This document shows positions 27,432-38,545 of a stretch of 62,281 bases of DNA, piece after piece; position 1 is the first letter of the stretch, and every line of letters starts with the position of its first letter. Made by a program: the position numbers and the translations under genes. Below the pieces are notes generated by a model. It had not been told where the DNA came from, ran no database searches, and saw only the letters and a program-made list of their open reading frames with translations. Source of the DNA: Magnetococcales bacterium (GTDB taxonomy: Bacteria > Pseudomonadota > Magnetococcia > Magnetococcales > JADFXB01); NCBI GenBank assembly GCA_015233935.1, contig JADFXB010000009.1, positions 1 through 62,281 of the forward strand, written 5' to 3'.

Positions 27432-28919
27432 ATGCTAAGTCTGGTAACCTTCTTGCCCCTGGTAGGGGCACTGGCCATCCTGCTGGTGGCACGTAACAAC
27501 GATAGCAGTGCCCGCTGGTCGGCACTGTCCATTTCGTTGGTCACCTTTTTGCTCAGCCTGAAGCTCTATTTTGGCTTTGATGTCAAAAATCCCGGCTTTC
27601 AGTTTGTGGAAGTGGCCGAATGGCTGCCTGCCTGGAAAATCTACTATCGCATGGGTGTGGATGGCATCTCGCTGCCTTTCGTGCTGCTCACCACCTTCCT
27701 CACCCCCCTGTGCATCCTGGCTTCCTGGGAGTCCATTCAGAAAAAGGTTACCGAATATATGGTGGCCTTCCTGGCTTTGGAGAGCTTCGTGGTCGGGGTC
27801 TTTTGCGCCCTGGACTTCGTGCTTTTCTACATCCTGTGGGAAGCCATGCTGATTCCCATGTTCCTCATCATCGGCGTCTGGGGTGGCCCCCGCCGCGTCT
27901 ATGCCGCCCTGAAGTTTTTCCTCTACACCCTGGGTGGCTCGGTGTTGATGCTCATCGCCATGTTGGCCCTGGCCATCAAAGGCAACAGCTTTGATATCAC
28001 CGAACTGATGCGGGTGAGCTATCCCTTCAACTTCCAGGTGTGGGTCTTCCTGGGCTTCTTTGTGGCGTTTGCCGTCAAGGTGCCCATGTGGCCGGTGCAT
28101 ACCTGGTTGCCGGATGCCCACGTGGAAGCCCCCACTGCGGGTTCAGTGATCCTGGCAGGTATCCTTTTGAAAATGGGTGCCTATGGTTTTATCCGCTTCT
28201 CCATGCCCATGCTGCCCGATGCCTCCCATTATTTCACCCCCATGATGTTTGGTCTCTCCCTGGTGGCGGTGGTCTATACGGCACTGGTAGCCTTGATGCA
28301 GACCGACTTGAAAAAGTTGATTGCCTATTCTTCCGTCTCCCACATGGGTTTTGTCACCATCGGTCTCTTCTCCTTTAATCAGCAAGGGATCGAAGGCAGC
28401 ATTTTGCAGATGGTCAACCATGGTGTGGTCTCCGGTGCCCTCTTCCTTTGCGTGGGTGTCATCTATGATCGGTTGCACACCCGTGAAATTGCCCGCTTTG
28501 GTGGTCTGGCGGTGCCCATGCCCGTTTATGCCACCATCTTCATGGTCTTCACCATGGCCTCGGTGGGGCTGCCGGGTACCAACGGCTTTGTGGGTGAATT
28601 TTTGATTCTGTTGGGTGCCTTCCTCGCCTCCAAGTGGGTGGCATTGATTGCCTCCACCGGTGTGGTTCTGGGGGCGGCCTATATGCTGTGGATGTACAAG
28701 AAGGTGATCTTTGGTGTGATCCGTCATGCGGAAAATGAAGGTCTTTTGGATGTCAACATGCGGGAGGTGGCCATCTTTGCCCCCTTGCTCGTGTTGGTCT
28801 TCTGGATTGGCTTCTATCCTGGCCCCTTCCTGGAAATTTTCCATGCATCGGTGGACCAACTGGTGGGTCAGGTTAATACCAGCAAGGTGGGTGTGTCGGT
28901 TCTCTCCTCCTTGCATTGA
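27432..28919 (+). CDS. nuoM: NADH-quinone oxidoreductase subunit M
   Basis: Antiporter-like membrane subunit (ND4), 495 residues, about 14 helices. Key motifs: MGVDGISLPFVLLTTFLTPL near residue 72, FYILWEAMLIPMFLIIGVWGG with the essential Glu near 140, VKVPMWPVHTWLPDAHVEAPTAGSV near 215 and LKKLIAYSSVSHMGFVTIG near 290. Complete and in one frame, in contrast to nuoL. A small GGATGG/CCATCC hairpin (28939-28957) lies between this gene and nuoN. Confidence 0.97.
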   Translation: MLSLVTFLPLVGALAILLVARNNDSSARWSALSISLVTFLLSLKLYFGFDVKNPGFQFVEVAEWLPAWKIYYRMGVDGISLPFVLLTTFLTPLCILASWESIQKKVTEYMVAFLALESFVVGVFCALDFVLFYILWEAMLIPMFLIIGVWGGPRRVYAALKFFLYTLGGSVLMLIAMLALAIKGNSFDITELMRVSYPFNFQVWVFLGFFVAFAVKVPMWPVHTWLPDAHVEAPTAGSVILAGILLKMGAYGFIRFSMPMLPDASHYFTPMMFGLSLVAVVYTALVALMQTDLKKLIAYSSVSHMGFVTIGLFSFNQQGIEGSILQMVNHGVVSGALFLCVGVIYDRLHTREIARFGGLAVPMPVYATIFMVFTMASVGLPGTNGFVGEFLILLGAFLASKWVALIASTGVVLGAAYMLWMYKKVIFGVIRHAENEGLLDVNMREVAIFAPLLVLVFWIGFYPGPFLEIFHASVDQLVGQVNTSKVGVSVLSSLH

Positions 28920-28991
28920 GTATCGTTCATAAGTGGGTGGATGGGTGTCTACCATCCGACTGTTTAACAGGAACCATGGAGTCTCTTTGAG

Positions 28992-30443
28992 ATGCCAGTG
29001 CAATCCCTCGATATGAATCTTCTTCCCCTTCTGCCGGAAATTTTCCTAAGTCTGGCAGCCATGGGGTTGCTCCTCCTGGGCGTCGGCAAGGATACCCCCT
29101 CTGGTCGATGCACTGTGGCCTGGGGCAGTTATGCCAGCCTCGCCTTGGCCTTGCTTCTGGTCTTGATGGGAGGAAGCAAAGCGGTCACCTCCTTTAATGG
29201 TCTCTTCGTGCAAGATGGCTTTGCCCACTTCATGAAGATTGGCATTCTGCTGGCCGCCTTGTTGCCTTTGGTCATCTCCTCCGACTATGTCAAAGAGCAC
29301 AAGCTGGACCAGCCTGAATATTATGTCCTCACCCTGTTTGCCGCATTGGGTGGTATGGTGATGGCCTCCAGCGGGGATTTTCTGACCCTCTATCTAGGGT
29401 TGGAACTCATGTCCCTGTCCATCTATGTGCTGGCGGCCTTCCAACGGGACGATACCAAATCCAATGAAGCCGGTCTGAAATATTTTGTTCTGGGATCCAT
29501 GGCTTCGGGTATCTTGTTGTATGGCATCTCCCTTCTCTATGGCGTCTCTGGCACCACCACCTTTAATGGTTTGAACGCCTTCCTGGCAGGGGATGTGCAT
29601 CATCATACCCTCATGCTGCACATGGGCATTCTCTTTGTGATTGCGGGTCTTGCCTTCAAGGTTGCGGCGGCTCCCTTCCATATGTGGGCACCGGATGTCT
29701 ACCAGGGTGCACCCACTTCGGTCACCGCCTTCATGGCTGTGATGCCCAAGTTTGCCGCCTTTGCTGCCATCTATCGTGTTTTGTTGGGTGCCTTTGGCCA
29801 TCAGCTCACCTACTGGAGTCCCATCTTGCAGGTGCTGGCTATTGCCTCTTTGGCGATAGGTGCCTTTGTAGCCATCGCCCAAACCAACATTAAACGCATG
29901 CTGGCCTACTCTTCCATCGGACATGTGGGCTTTATCCTCATCGGCCTGGCAGCGGGTAATGTCATGGGCTATCAGGGTGTGCTGCTTTATCTGGCGGTCT
30001 ACCTGGTGATGAATGTGGGGGTGTTTGCCATCATCTTCATCCTTGGTAAAGAGGGTGTGGGTGAGGAGATTGATGATTATAAAGGATTGGCCCACAAGCG
30101 TCCTTTGATGGCCTTTATCATGGCTCTCTTCATGTTCAGTATGGCCGGTGTGCCCCCCTTGGCTGGTTTTATCGGCAAGTTTTATGTCTTCCTGGCTGCA
30201 TTGAATTCTGGCATGATGGCTGTGGCTATCATGGGTGTGCTCTTCTCGGCGGTGGGTGCTTTTTACTATCTGCGCATTGTCAAACTGATGTACTTTGATG
30301 AAGCCAGCCGCGAATTTGCCATGCCCCTTTCCCTGACCAATCGTTTGGTGCTGGCGGGTACCTGCCTGTTGATCCTTTACTGGGGTATCTTCCCCGGTGA
30401 TCTCATGACCTGGGCGGGCCATTCGGTGGCCACCTTCAAATAA
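28992..30443 (+). CDS. nuoN: NADH-quinone oxidoreductase subunit N
   Basis: Antiporter-like membrane subunit (ND2), 483 residues, about 14 helices. Motifs: TLYLGLELMSLSIYVLAAF near residue 132 with the conserved Glu, AAPFHMWAPDVYQGAPTSVTAFM near 225 and NIKRMLAYSSIGHVGFILIGLA near 300. ATG 28992 is used, with ATG 29013 as a possible alternative. Last gene of the operon; a strong terminator follows 8 bases after its stop. Confidence 0.96.
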   Translation: MPVQSLDMNLLPLLPEIFLSLAAMGLLLLGVGKDTPSGRCTVAWGSYASLALALLLVLMGGSKAVTSFNGLFVQDGFAHFMKIGILLAALLPLVISSDYVKEHKLDQPEYYVLTLFAALGGMVMASSGDFLTLYLGLELMSLSIYVLAAFQRDDTKSNEAGLKYFVLGSMASGILLYGISLLYGVSGTTTFNGLNAFLAGDVHHHTLMLHMGILFVIAGLAFKVAAAPFHMWAPDVYQGAPTSVTAFMAVMPKFAAFAAIYRVLLGAFGHQLTYWSPILQVLAIASLAIGAFVAIAQTNIKRMLAYSSIGHVGFILIGLAAGNVMGYQGVLLYLAVYLVMNVGVFAIIFILGKEGVGEEIDDYKGLAHKRPLMAFIMALFMFSMAGVPPLAGFIGKFYVFLAALNSGMMAVAIMGVLFSAVGAFYYLRIVKLMYFDEASREFAMPLSLTNRLVLAGTCLLILYWGIFPGDLMTWAGHSVATFK

Positions 30444-30450
30444 AACCTTC

Positions 30451-30482
30451 AACAAAACGGCCCCCAGCGGGGCCGTTTTGTT
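30451..30482 (+). terminator. Strong intrinsic terminator of the nuo operon
   Basis: AACAAAACGGCCCC (30451-30464) pairs with GGGGCCGTTTTGTT (30469-30482) around loop CAGC: 14 uninterrupted pairs with an A-run on the left and T-run on the right arm. It can act in both directions. Confidence 0.93.
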
Positions 30483-30525
30483 GTGGGGCTTCTTCCTTTT
30501 GAATGATTCCTTTGTGGACGGTGCC

Positions 30526-31665
30526 ATGAACCGGCTCTCCCCCGCCTTGTTGCAACGGCTTCCTTCTTCCGGCCAAGTCTTACCCTTTGTGGAAGTCATG
30601 GAGTTGTTTCTTTATCATCCGCAAGTGGGCTATTATATGGTCCAGAAGCCGCGTTTGGGGCGGGAGGGGGATTTTGTTACGGCCCCGGAGATGACCAGCT
30701 TGTTTGGTGAATTGCTAGCTCAACAGTTTTATGAAGTTTGGCAGCGTATGGGTTCCCCGGATGGCTTCCAAATAGTGGAGGTGGGAGGGGGAAGTGGGGT
30801 ATTGGCGGTGGATATTCTTACCGCTTGTCGCACCCTGCCCGAATTTTTTCGCGCAATTCATTATCACCTGGTGGAAATCAGCCCAGACTTTCGTTTGCGT
30901 CAGCAGGAGATTTTGGCCGGTTTCCCGGTATCCTGGCACACCAATCTGGATGATTTAAATGATATTCGGGGCGTGGTGTTTGGTAATGAACTATTGGATG
31001 CCTTCCCGGTGCACTGGTTACGGTTGGCTGCCTCTGGCTGGCAGGAAATGGGGGTCTGTGTGGACCAGGAATGTCTTGTAGCCACGCCTTTGGATAACCC
31101 AACTCCCCAAGTTGCTGCCGCACTTTCCCGTTTGCCTGCCGATTTGCCGGAAGGCTATGAAACGGAACTGGGGCTGCCGGGGGAATCCTGGGTTTTTCTG
31201 GCTTCTCAACGGTTGCAGCAGGGTATCCTCTTGTTTATTGACTATGGTTATCCCCGCCACGAATATTATCATCCAGCCCGACCCCAGGGAACCCTGGTGG
31301 GCTACCATCAAAATCAACAGATCGCCGATCCCTTGGCCTTTCCTGGTGAAATGGATTTGACCGCCCATGTGGATTTCACCGCCATGGCGGAGGCTGGGCA
31401 GCGGGCAGGGTTGTCCTTGTTGGGGTATACCAGTCAATCCTGGTTTTTATTGGGATTGGGCCTGTTGCAACGTCTGGCAGCCCAAGAAGGTGTCTTGGCA
31501 GGGGAGCCACTCTCCCGTTTGCGGCAATCTGTCATGCGTTTGATTATGCCGGGGGGAATGGGGGAACGCTTTCAGGTCTTGGCCATGGGACGGGGTCTGT
31601 CTGCCGCCCCACCCTTGGCTGGTTTTGCCGAGAACAACCGATTGGATCGTCTTTTCCCCACCTGA
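30526..31665 (+). CDS. SAM-dependent methyltransferase, NDUFAF7/MidA (DUF185) family
   Basis: Homologue of the mitochondrial complex I assembly factor NDUFAF7, which methylates an arginine of the 49-kDa subunit. 379 residues. Family motifs: VLPFVEVMELFLYHPQVGYY near residue 19, GDFVTAPEMTSLFGELLAQQF near 48, IVEVGGGSGVLAVDIL (SAM-binding loop) near 82, HLVEISPDFRLRQQ near 113, GNELLDAFPVHW near 154 and FIDYGYPRHEYYHPARPQGTLVGY near 240. ATG 30526 gives the family start; the upstream TTG at 30478 lies in the terminator. Position directly after nuoA-N supports a role in maturing NuoD, though this has not been shown here. Confidence 0.87.
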   Translation: MNRLSPALLQRLPSSGQVLPFVEVMELFLYHPQVGYYMVQKPRLGREGDFVTAPEMTSLFGELLAQQFYEVWQRMGSPDGFQIVEVGGGSGVLAVDILTACRTLPEFFRAIHYHLVEISPDFRLRQQEILAGFPVSWHTNLDDLNDIRGVVFGNELLDAFPVHWLRLAASGWQEMGVCVDQECLVATPLDNPTPQVAAALSRLPADLPEGYETELGLPGESWVFLASQRLQQGILLFIDYGYPRHEYYHPARPQGTLVGYHQNQQIADPLAFPGEMDLTAHVDFTAMAEAGQRAGLSLLGYTSQSWFLLGLGLLQRLAAQEGVLAGEPLSRLRQSVMRLIMPGGMGERFQVLAMGRGLSAAPPLAGFAENNRLDRLFPT

Positions 31666-31728
31666 AAGGTTAAATTGTCGGCTGTCCCTTGAAAAATTTT
31701 CTCAATATCCCCACATTGTATAGGGTGA

Positions 31729-32586
<858 letters not shown>

Positions 32587-32624
32587 CTCTTCTCTCACCT
32601 CACTTTGACCAAGGATGATGGTCC

Positions 32625-33728
32625 ATGTCGGGTAGCAGCATTGGCCTTTTGTTTCGGCTCTGCAATTTTGGCGAAAGCCATGGTGCCGCCATCGGTGGCA
32701 TGGTGGAAGGGTGCCCGGCAGGATTGCCTTTGAATGAAGCCGATATCCAGGTTGAGTTGGATCGTCGCCGTCCTGGTCAATCCCAGTTTACCACCCAACG
32801 GCGGGAAGCCGATCATGTGCGTATTTTGTCTGGTGTGTTTGAAGGGGTGACCACGGGGACGCCCATTGGTCTGCTCATTGAAAACACTGATCAACGTTCC
32901 CGTGATTATGAAGCCATTCGCAACCTGTTTCGTCCTGGCCATGCTGACTACACTTATCTGCAAAAATATGGCATGCGGGATTATCGGGGAGGGGGGCGCG
33001 CTTCGGCACGGGAAACGGCGGTGCGGGTAGCCGGTGGGGCCATCGCCAAAAAATTATTGCGCACCGGTGGGGTGGAGGTTCGGGGTGCCCTGGTGGCCAT
33101 GGGTGAGGTGGTCATCGACCGCAACCGTTGGGATTGGCAACAAGTGGGACAAAATCCCTTTTTCACCCCGGACGCCCAGAGTGTCCCCCGTTTTGAAGCC
33201 TTGATAGAAGAAATCCGCAAACGGGGGGATTCGGTGGGTGCCCTGCTTGAGGTGGAAGCTATTGGGGTGCCAGCGGGGTGGGGGGAACCGGTCTTTGATC
33301 GTCTGGATGCCGATCTGGCCAAAGCCGTCATGAGCATCAATGCGGTGAAAGGGGTGGAGATCGGAGCCGGATTTGCTGCTGCCAGGGGGTATGGTAGTGG
33401 CATGGCTGATGAGATGGTTCCAGGTAGTGATGGTGGGGTAGCTTTTACCAGCAACCATGCAGGGGGGATTCTGGGTGGTATTTCCAGTGGTCAACCCATT
33501 GTGGTGCGTTTGGCGGTGAAACCCACCTCGTCCATTCGCATTCCTCGGCAGACGGTCAATGTGCAAGGGGAGGCCTGCCAGGTGGTCACTGAGGGGAGGC
33601 ATGATCCTTGTGTGGGTATTCGGGCGGTTCCGGTGGCGGAAGCCATGGTGGCTTTGACCTTGGCTGATCACTGGCTGCGGCAGCGCAGTCGGGAAAAGAT
33701 GGTGTTGACGGTCTCTTCCGGGTTGTAA
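32625..33728 (+). CDS. aroC: Chorismate synthase
   Basis: Last step of the shikimate pathway: EPSP to chorismate with reduced FMN. 367 residues, family length. Three signatures are present: [22 protein letters not shown] near residue 15, [23 protein letters not shown] near 125, and the C-terminal [20 protein letters not shown] near 324. His residues in GESHG and RHDP are the catalytic ones. Preceded by AAGGATG. Transcribed with fabI and probably ptsH/ptsI downstream. Confidence 0.97.
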   Translation: MSGSSIGLLFRLCNFGESHGAAIGGMVEGCPAGLPLNEADIQVELDRRRPGQSQFTTQRREADHVRILSGVFEGVTTGTPIGLLIENTDQRSRDYEAIRNLFRPGHADYTYLQKYGMRDYRGGGRASARETAVRVAGGAIAKKLLRTGGVEVRGALVAMGEVVIDRNRWDWQQVGQNPFFTPDAQSVPRFEALIEEIRKRGDSVGALLEVEAIGVPAGWGEPVFDRLDADLAKAVMSINAVKGVEIGAGFAAARGYGSGMADEMVPGSDGGVAFTSNHAGGILGGISSGQPIVVRLAVKPTSSIRIPRQTVNVQGEACQVVTEGRHDPCVGIRAVPVAEAMVALTLADHWLRQRSREKMVLTVSSGL

Positions 33729-33758
33729 TTTATTCTTCCATCGCCAGGGGGCTTCGCC

Positions 33759-34037
33759 ATGGCCGAGTGCTTACTGGTGGTTTCCAACGCACGCGGGGTG
33801 CATACCCGTCCTGCCACACGCATTGCCCAATTGGTGGGGCAATTTCAAGCGCAAGTCATTTTTCACAAGGGTGAACAGCAAGCCGAAGGGGGCAGCGTCA
33901 TCAGCCTGTTGCTGTTGGCGGCGGCCCATGGGGAAACCTTGCGGGTGGAAGCCTTGGGAGAAGATGCCCTACAGGTGCTGGATGCCTTGCAACAATTGTT
34001 TGATGATCAATTGGGGGACAAGGAGGAGGTTCCATGA
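33759..34037 (+). CDS. ptsH: HPr-family phosphocarrier protein
   Basis: Small phosphocarrier of the phosphotransferase system, 92 residues. The active histidine is His15 in ARGVHTRPATR, and the regulatory serine lies in EGGSVISLLLLAAAHG near residue 47, as in HPr/NPr proteins. Overlaps the EI gene by ATGA. No sugar-specific EII gene is in the window, so the pair may serve a regulatory (nitrogen- or ManX-type) phosphorelay; that is an inference. Confidence 0.9.
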   Translation: MAECLLVVSNARGVHTRPATRIAQLVGQFQAQVIFHKGEQQAEGGSVISLLLLAAAHGETLRVEALGEDALQVLDALQQLFDDQLGDKEEVP

Positions 34038-35818
34038 CCGGCTCCCAGTCTCCCCAGGAAAAACAGTTGCGTGGTATTGCCCTGTCTCCTGGTATTGCCA
34101 TGGGGGTGGTGCATCGTTTGGAAAACCGGCTGCCCGATACCCCGGAATATCGGGTGCATGGGGAGCAAATATTGGTTGAGCGGCAGCGTTTCATGACTGC
34201 CGCCAATCGCTCCCGTGATCAATATTGGCAGGCGCGCCAGGAAATTCCCAAAGGGGGTGCCCTGGTCAGTGAAGTATCCTGTTTGCTGGATGCCCACTGC
34301 ATGATGTTGGAGGATGCTCTGTTGCGGAAGGGCATCCTGGCTTTTATCGATCAAGGGTGTAATGCGGAATGGGCGGTGCGGCAATATTTGGAACGCATGG
34401 TGACCAAGTTTAACAAGGTGGAGGACCCCTATCTGCAAGAAAAGCGTATGGATGTGGAGCAGGTGTGTAAGCGATTGCTGATTAATTTAATCCATCAGCC
34501 AGGTCAGGCCAATGAGTTGGTGCAGCAACCGGTAATCCTGGTGGCGCAAGATTTCAGCCCGGCGGATATTTTGCTCATTTCTCAACAGCAGGTGGTTGGG
34601 TTGGCCATGGCCGAGGGTGGACCCACCTCCCACACCGCCATTTTTGCCAAATCCTTTGGATTACCAGCCGTGGGTGGGGTGGTGGAATTGTTGGAGCAGG
34701 TGCAACCCCTGGATCGTCTGGTGGTGGATGGCCTGTTGGGACGGATATGGTTGCACCCGACTCCCGAATTGGAACAACGCTATCGATTGCAGCAGGAAGG
34801 TTTTGTTGAATTCCGTAATCGTTTATTGACCGAACCCGTGCGCCCCGCCACCACCTTGGATGGTTATACCGTCTCCTTACAAGCTAATATTGAGCGGGTG
34901 GAAGAGGCCAATCAGGCGTTGCGGGCGGGTAGTGAGGCGGTGGGTCTCTATCGCACCGATCATCTGTTTTTTAATCGCAAGGGCATGTTGGCGGAAGAAG
35001 AGCAGTATGAAAGCTATTGTCGGGTGTTGCGAATCATGGAAGGACGCCCGGTCACCTTTCGTACCATGGATATGCCCTCCTGTCAGCAGGGGACTTCCCA
35101 AACCCCTGAGGGGGAGGTAGCGGGTTCGGCCCTGGGTATGCGGGGTATTCGTTATGGTTTGCGTCTTGGCAGGCGGCCATTGACTGGACAATTTCGTGCC
35201 TTGCTGCGGGCTGCCTCTCACGGACCTCTGGCCATCCTGTTGCCCATGGTGGCCACCCGTGGTGAACTGGTGGAAGCTTTGCAGCTTTTGGAGCAGGTGC
35301 GTAGTGACATGGTAAGTGAAGGAATTTTGGATGTCGGCCTGCGGGTTCCGGTGGGCATCATGGTAGAAGTTCCTGCTGCGGCCTTGTGTGCTCGTCAGTT
35401 GGCCCCTTTGGTGGATTTTTTCAGCATTGGCACCAACGATCTGGTTCAGTATACCCTGGCGGTGGACCGGGTGGATCAACAGGTGGCGGAATTTTATAAT
35501 CCAGCCCATGCTGCCGTATTGGAATTGATTCGCTTGACAGTCGATGCCGCCCATGAGGCAGGTATTCGGGTCACCGTTTGTGGTGAAATGGCCTCCGATC
35601 CCCGTTTTGTCCCCCTGTTGCTGGCCTTGCAGGTGGATGTTTTTTCCATCTCGCCCATGTGCCTGCCCATGATTCGTCGCTTGATCCAAAATTTGCACCT
35701 GGCCCGCGCCAAGGAAATTTTGCAAGCAGCTCTCTCCGGTTCCCCCTCCGCCCAAATATTGCAACAGTTGGAAGAATTGGTGCGGGAACATCATGGGGTT
35801 TGTCATGCCTCGGAATAA
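34034..35818 (+). CDS. ptsI: PTS enzyme I (phosphoenolpyruvate-protein phosphotransferase)
   Basis: Takes phosphate from PEP to HPr. 594 residues. Swivelling domain with GGPTSHTAIFAKSFGLPA (active His200); PEP-binding barrel with GLYRTDHLFFNRK near residue 300, MPMVATRGEL-like segment (LLPMVATRGE), IGTNDLVQYTLAVDR near 466 and the catalytic Cys in RVTVCGEMASDP near 515. No GAF domain precedes it, so it is the plain EI form rather than PtsP. Coupled to ptsH by a 4-base overlap. Confidence 0.95.
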   Translation: MTGSQSPQEKQLRGIALSPGIAMGVVHRLENRLPDTPEYRVHGEQILVERQRFMTAANRSRDQYWQARQEIPKGGALVSEVSCLLDAHCMMLEDALLRKGILAFIDQGCNAEWAVRQYLERMVTKFNKVEDPYLQEKRMDVEQVCKRLLINLIHQPGQANELVQQPVILVAQDFSPADILLISQQQVVGLAMAEGGPTSHTAIFAKSFGLPAVGGVVELLEQVQPLDRLVVDGLLGRIWLHPTPELEQRYRLQQEGFVEFRNRLLTEPVRPATTLDGYTVSLQANIERVEEANQALRAGSEAVGLYRTDHLFFNRKGMLAEEEQYESYCRVLRIMEGRPVTFRTMDMPSCQQGTSQTPEGEVAGSALGMRGIRYGLRLGRRPLTGQFRALLRAASHGPLAILLPMVATRGELVEALQLLEQVRSDMVSEGILDVGLRVPVGIMVEVPAAALCARQLAPLVDFFSIGTNDLVQYTLAVDRVDQQVAEFYNPAHAAVLELIRLTVDAAHEAGIRVTVCGEMASDPRFVPLLLALQVDVFSISPMCLPMIRRLIQNLHLARAKEILQAALSGSPSAQILQQLEELVREHHGVCHASE

Positions 35819-35937
35819 AAAATCCTGTTATTCAGTGCCAATTGGTAAAAATTGTGTTAGACTCAAAAGGCTTTGTACTGTCCAATGATCCAGGTTTGGC
35901 TTGGCATTGGTGGTGGGCATGGTTTTATTTCTGATAT

Positions 35938-35952
35938 CACCCGTTCAGGGTG
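35938..35952 (+). promoter_or_regulatory. Small hairpin in the metK 5' leader
   Basis: CACCC (35938-35942) pairs with GGGTG (35948-35952) 22 bases before the metK start, just upstream of its GGAG. It could affect translation. It does not match the SAM/SAH riboswitch consensus. Confidence 0.3.
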
Positions 35953-35973
35953 TTGCTACCGGAGCTTCTGCAC

Positions 35974-37140
35974 ATGTCACGTAACTATCTTTTTACCTCC
36001 GAGTCGGTCTCCGAAGGCCATCCCGATAAGATGGCAGACCAAATTTCCGATGCGGTCCTGGATGCCATCCTCACCCAGGATCCCAAAGGACGTGTGGCTT
36101 GCGAAACCCTGGTTACCACGGGTTTGGTGGTCCTGGCGGGTGAAATTACCACTAACGCCTCCGTGGACTACACCAAAGCCGCCCGTGATACCATCCTGGG
36201 CATCGGCTATAACCATACGGATCTGGGCTATGACGGTGCCACCTGTGGCGTCTTGGTGGCCTTGGGCAAACAATCCCCGGACATTGCCATGGGTGTCAAC
36301 GAAGGAAGCGGCATCGACCTGGATCAAGGGGCTGGCGACCAGGGGTTGATGTTCGGCTATGCCTGCGACGAAACCCCGGTGCTCATGCCCACCGCCATCC
36401 ACTATTCCCATCGCTTGATGGAAAAACAGGCGCAACTGCGCAAGGAAGGTAAACTTTCCTGGCTGCGCCCCGATGCCAAATCCCAGGTGACCGTGCGTTA
36501 TGAAAATGGTCGCCCGGTGGCGGTGGATACGGTGGTCATCTCCACCCAGCACGATCCCGAAGTCACCCATGCCATTATCCAAGAGGCGGTGATCGAAGAA
36601 ATCATCAAACCGGTGATGCCTGCCGAATTGATGCATGGCAACGTAAAATATTTCGTCAACCCCACCGGTCGCTTTGTCATCGGTGGCCCGGTGGGCGATG
36701 CCGGGGTTACCGGGCGGAAAATTATCGTGGATACCTACGGCGGTTCTGCCCCCCACGGTGGCGGTGCCTTCTCCGGCAAAGATCCCTCTAAGGTGGACCG
36801 CTCCTCTGCTTACATGGGGCGTTATGTGGCCAAAAACATTGTGGCCGCCGGTCTCGCCCGTCAATGCATGGTGCAAATTTCCTATGCCATCGGTATTTCT
36901 AAGCCCATCTCCATGATGGTGGAAACCTTTGGTACCGGTGCCATCTCCGATGAAAAAATTGCTGAATTGGTGAGTGCCCACTTCGACCTGCGTCCCAAGG
37001 CCATCATTCAGCAATTGGACCTGTTGCGTCCCATCTATCGCAAGTCCGCATCTTACGGCCATTTTGGCCGTGAGTTGCCCGAATTTACCTGGGAGCGTAC
37101 CGACAAGGCTGCCGCCTTGCGTTCTGCTGCCGGTCTTTAA
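35974..37140 (+). CDS. metK: S-adenosylmethionine synthase
   Basis: Makes SAM from methionine and ATP. 388 residues. Motifs: [22 protein letters not shown] near residue 8 (catalytic His), [16 protein letters not shown] near 118, [29 protein letters not shown] near 230 and [23 protein letters not shown] near 265. ATG 35974 ([10 protein letters not shown]) is the family start, with GGAG 9 bases upstream. Directly followed by ahcY, joining the two ends of the methyl cycle. Confidence 0.97.
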   Translation: MSRNYLFTSESVSEGHPDKMADQISDAVLDAILTQDPKGRVACETLVTTGLVVLAGEITTNASVDYTKAARDTILGIGYNHTDLGYDGATCGVLVALGKQSPDIAMGVNEGSGIDLDQGAGDQGLMFGYACDETPVLMPTAIHYSHRLMEKQAQLRKEGKLSWLRPDAKSQVTVRYENGRPVAVDTVVISTQHDPEVTHAIIQEAVIEEIIKPVMPAELMHGNVKYFVNPTGRFVIGGPVGDAGVTGRKIIVDTYGGSAPHGGGAFSGKDPSKVDRSSAYMGRYVAKNIVAAGLARQCMVQISYAIGISKPISMMVETFGTGAISDEKIAELVSAHFDLRPKAIIQQLDLLRPIYRKSASYGHFGRELPEFTWERTDKAAALRSAAGL

Positions 37141-37166
37141 TCCCAGCCTTGGAGTAAAGATTGACC

Positions 37167-38465
37167 ATGAGTGCTTTTACGGATTACAAAGTGGCCGACA
37201 TCGGTTTGGCAGAGTGGGGGCGTAAGGAAATCGCCATCGCCGAAACCGAAATGCCCGGCTTGATGGCCTTGCGTCGTGAATATGGCAGCAGTAAACCTTT
37301 GGCCGGTGCTCGTATCGTCGGCTGCCTGCACATGACCATCCAGACGGCTGTGTTGATCGAAACCCTGGTGGCTCTGGGGGCCGAAGTACGTTGGAGCTCC
37401 TGCAACATTTTCTCGACCCAAGATCATGCCGCCTCCGCCATTGCCGCTGCGGGCATCCCGGTCTTTGCCTGGAAAGGGGAGACGGAGGAGGAGTTTTGGT
37501 GGTGTATCGAGCAGACCATCACCGGTCCCAACGGCTGGTATCCCAACATGATTCTGGATGATGGTGGGGATGTCACCGCCGTCATGCATGAAGACCGTTA
37601 TCTTCACCTGCTGAAAGAGGTGCGGGGTATCTCGGAAGAGACCACCACCGGCGTGCATCGTCTCTATGAAATGCACAAGAAAGGCCAACTGAAAGTTCCC
37701 GCCATCAATGTCAACGACTCGGTGACCAAGTCCAAGTTTGACAATCTTTACGGCTGCCGGGAATCCCTCATTGACGGCATCAAGCGGGCCACAGATGTGA
37801 TGATTGCCGGAAAAATCTGCATCGTCTGCGGCTTTGGCGATGTGGGCAAGGGTTGTGCTCAGGCCCTGAAGGGTATGGGAGCCACGGTGTGGATAACCGA
37901 GATCGATCCCATTTGCGCCTTGCAGGCCAGCATGGAAGGTTATCGTGTGGTCACCATGGACGATGCCGCCAGCCAGGGGGATATTTTCGTCACCGCCACC
38001 GGCAACGTGGATGTGATCACCCGCGCCCACATGGAGCAGATGAAGGATCAATCCATCGTCTGCAACATTGGCCATTTTGACTCGGAGATCGACATTGCTG
38101 GCATTCGCAATCTTCCCTGGGAAAACATTAAACCCCAGGTGGATCATGTGATCTTCCCCGATGGCAAGCGTATCATTGTTCTGGCGGAAGGCCGTCTGGT
38201 CAATCTGGGCTGTGCCACCGGCCATCCCAGCTTTGTCATGTCCAACTCCTTCACCAACCAGGTGATGGCCCAGATCGAGCTGTGGAACCATGCGGAGCGT
38301 TATCCCATTGGTGTCTACGTACTGCCCAAACATCTGGACGAAAAAGTCGCCCGTCTCCACCTGGGCCGCATCGGTGCCAAACTGACCGCCCTTTCCCAAC
38401 GGCAGGCCGAATACATCGGTGTTGGTGTGGATGGACCCTATAAACCGGAACATTACCGGTATTGA
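37167..38465 (+). CDS. ahcY: Adenosylhomocysteinase
   Basis: Hydrolyses S-adenosylhomocysteine to adenosine and homocysteine, relieving product inhibition of methyltransferases. 432 residues, NAD-dependent. Motifs: [38 protein letters not shown] near residue 51, [13 protein letters not shown] near 184, NAD-binding [19 protein letters not shown] near 221, and the C-terminal [10 protein letters not shown] with the NAD-contacting Lys/Tyr. ATG 37167 chosen over TTG 37161. A long terminator hairpin follows at 38477. Confidence 0.97.
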   Translation: MSAFTDYKVADIGLAEWGRKEIAIAETEMPGLMALRREYGSSKPLAGARIVGCLHMTIQTAVLIETLVALGAEVRWSSCNIFSTQDHAASAIAAAGIPVFAWKGETEEEFWWCIEQTITGPNGWYPNMILDDGGDVTAVMHEDRYLHLLKEVRGISEETTTGVHRLYEMHKKGQLKVPAINVNDSVTKSKFDNLYGCRESLIDGIKRATDVMIAGKICIVCGFGDVGKGCAQALKGMGATVWITEIDPICALQASMEGYRVVTMDDAASQGDIFVTATGNVDVITRAHMEQMKDQSIVCNIGHFDSEIDIAGIRNLPWENIKPQVDHVIFPDGKRIIVLAEGRLVNLGCATGHPSFVMSNSFTNQVMAQIELWNHAERYPIGVYVLPKHLDEKVARLHLGRIGAKLTALSQRQAEYIGVGVDGPYKPEHYRY

Positions 38466-38476
38466 TGTTCAAACCA

Positions 38477-38504
38477 GAACAACGCCCCCTGTGGGGCGTT
38501 GTTC
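38477..38504 (+). terminator. Terminator hairpin after ahcY
   Basis: GAACAACGCCCC (38477-38488) and GGGGCGTTGTTC (38493-38504) form a perfect 12-bp stem with loop CTGT, 11 bases after the ahcY stop and 20 before the next gene. The T residues are in the right arm only. Confidence 0.8.
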
Positions 38505-38513
38505 AAAGGTTGT

Positions 38514-38545
38514 GAGAGGATGAAATGGTTCAACCGGCTTTAAAG
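38514..38545 (+). repeat. Start-site repeat, copy 1
   Basis: A 32-base segment spanning the ribosome binding site GAGAGGA and the first seven codons of the 38525 gene. It matches copy 2 at 39752-39783 in 29 of 32 positions, and the start codon lies at the same offset (11 bases) in both. Confidence 0.8.

Noticed and set aside
35819-35973. SAM or SAM/SAH riboswitch before metK
   Set aside because: Only a 5-bp hairpin is visible; the conserved core bases of SAM-II and SAM/SAH riboswitches are not present.
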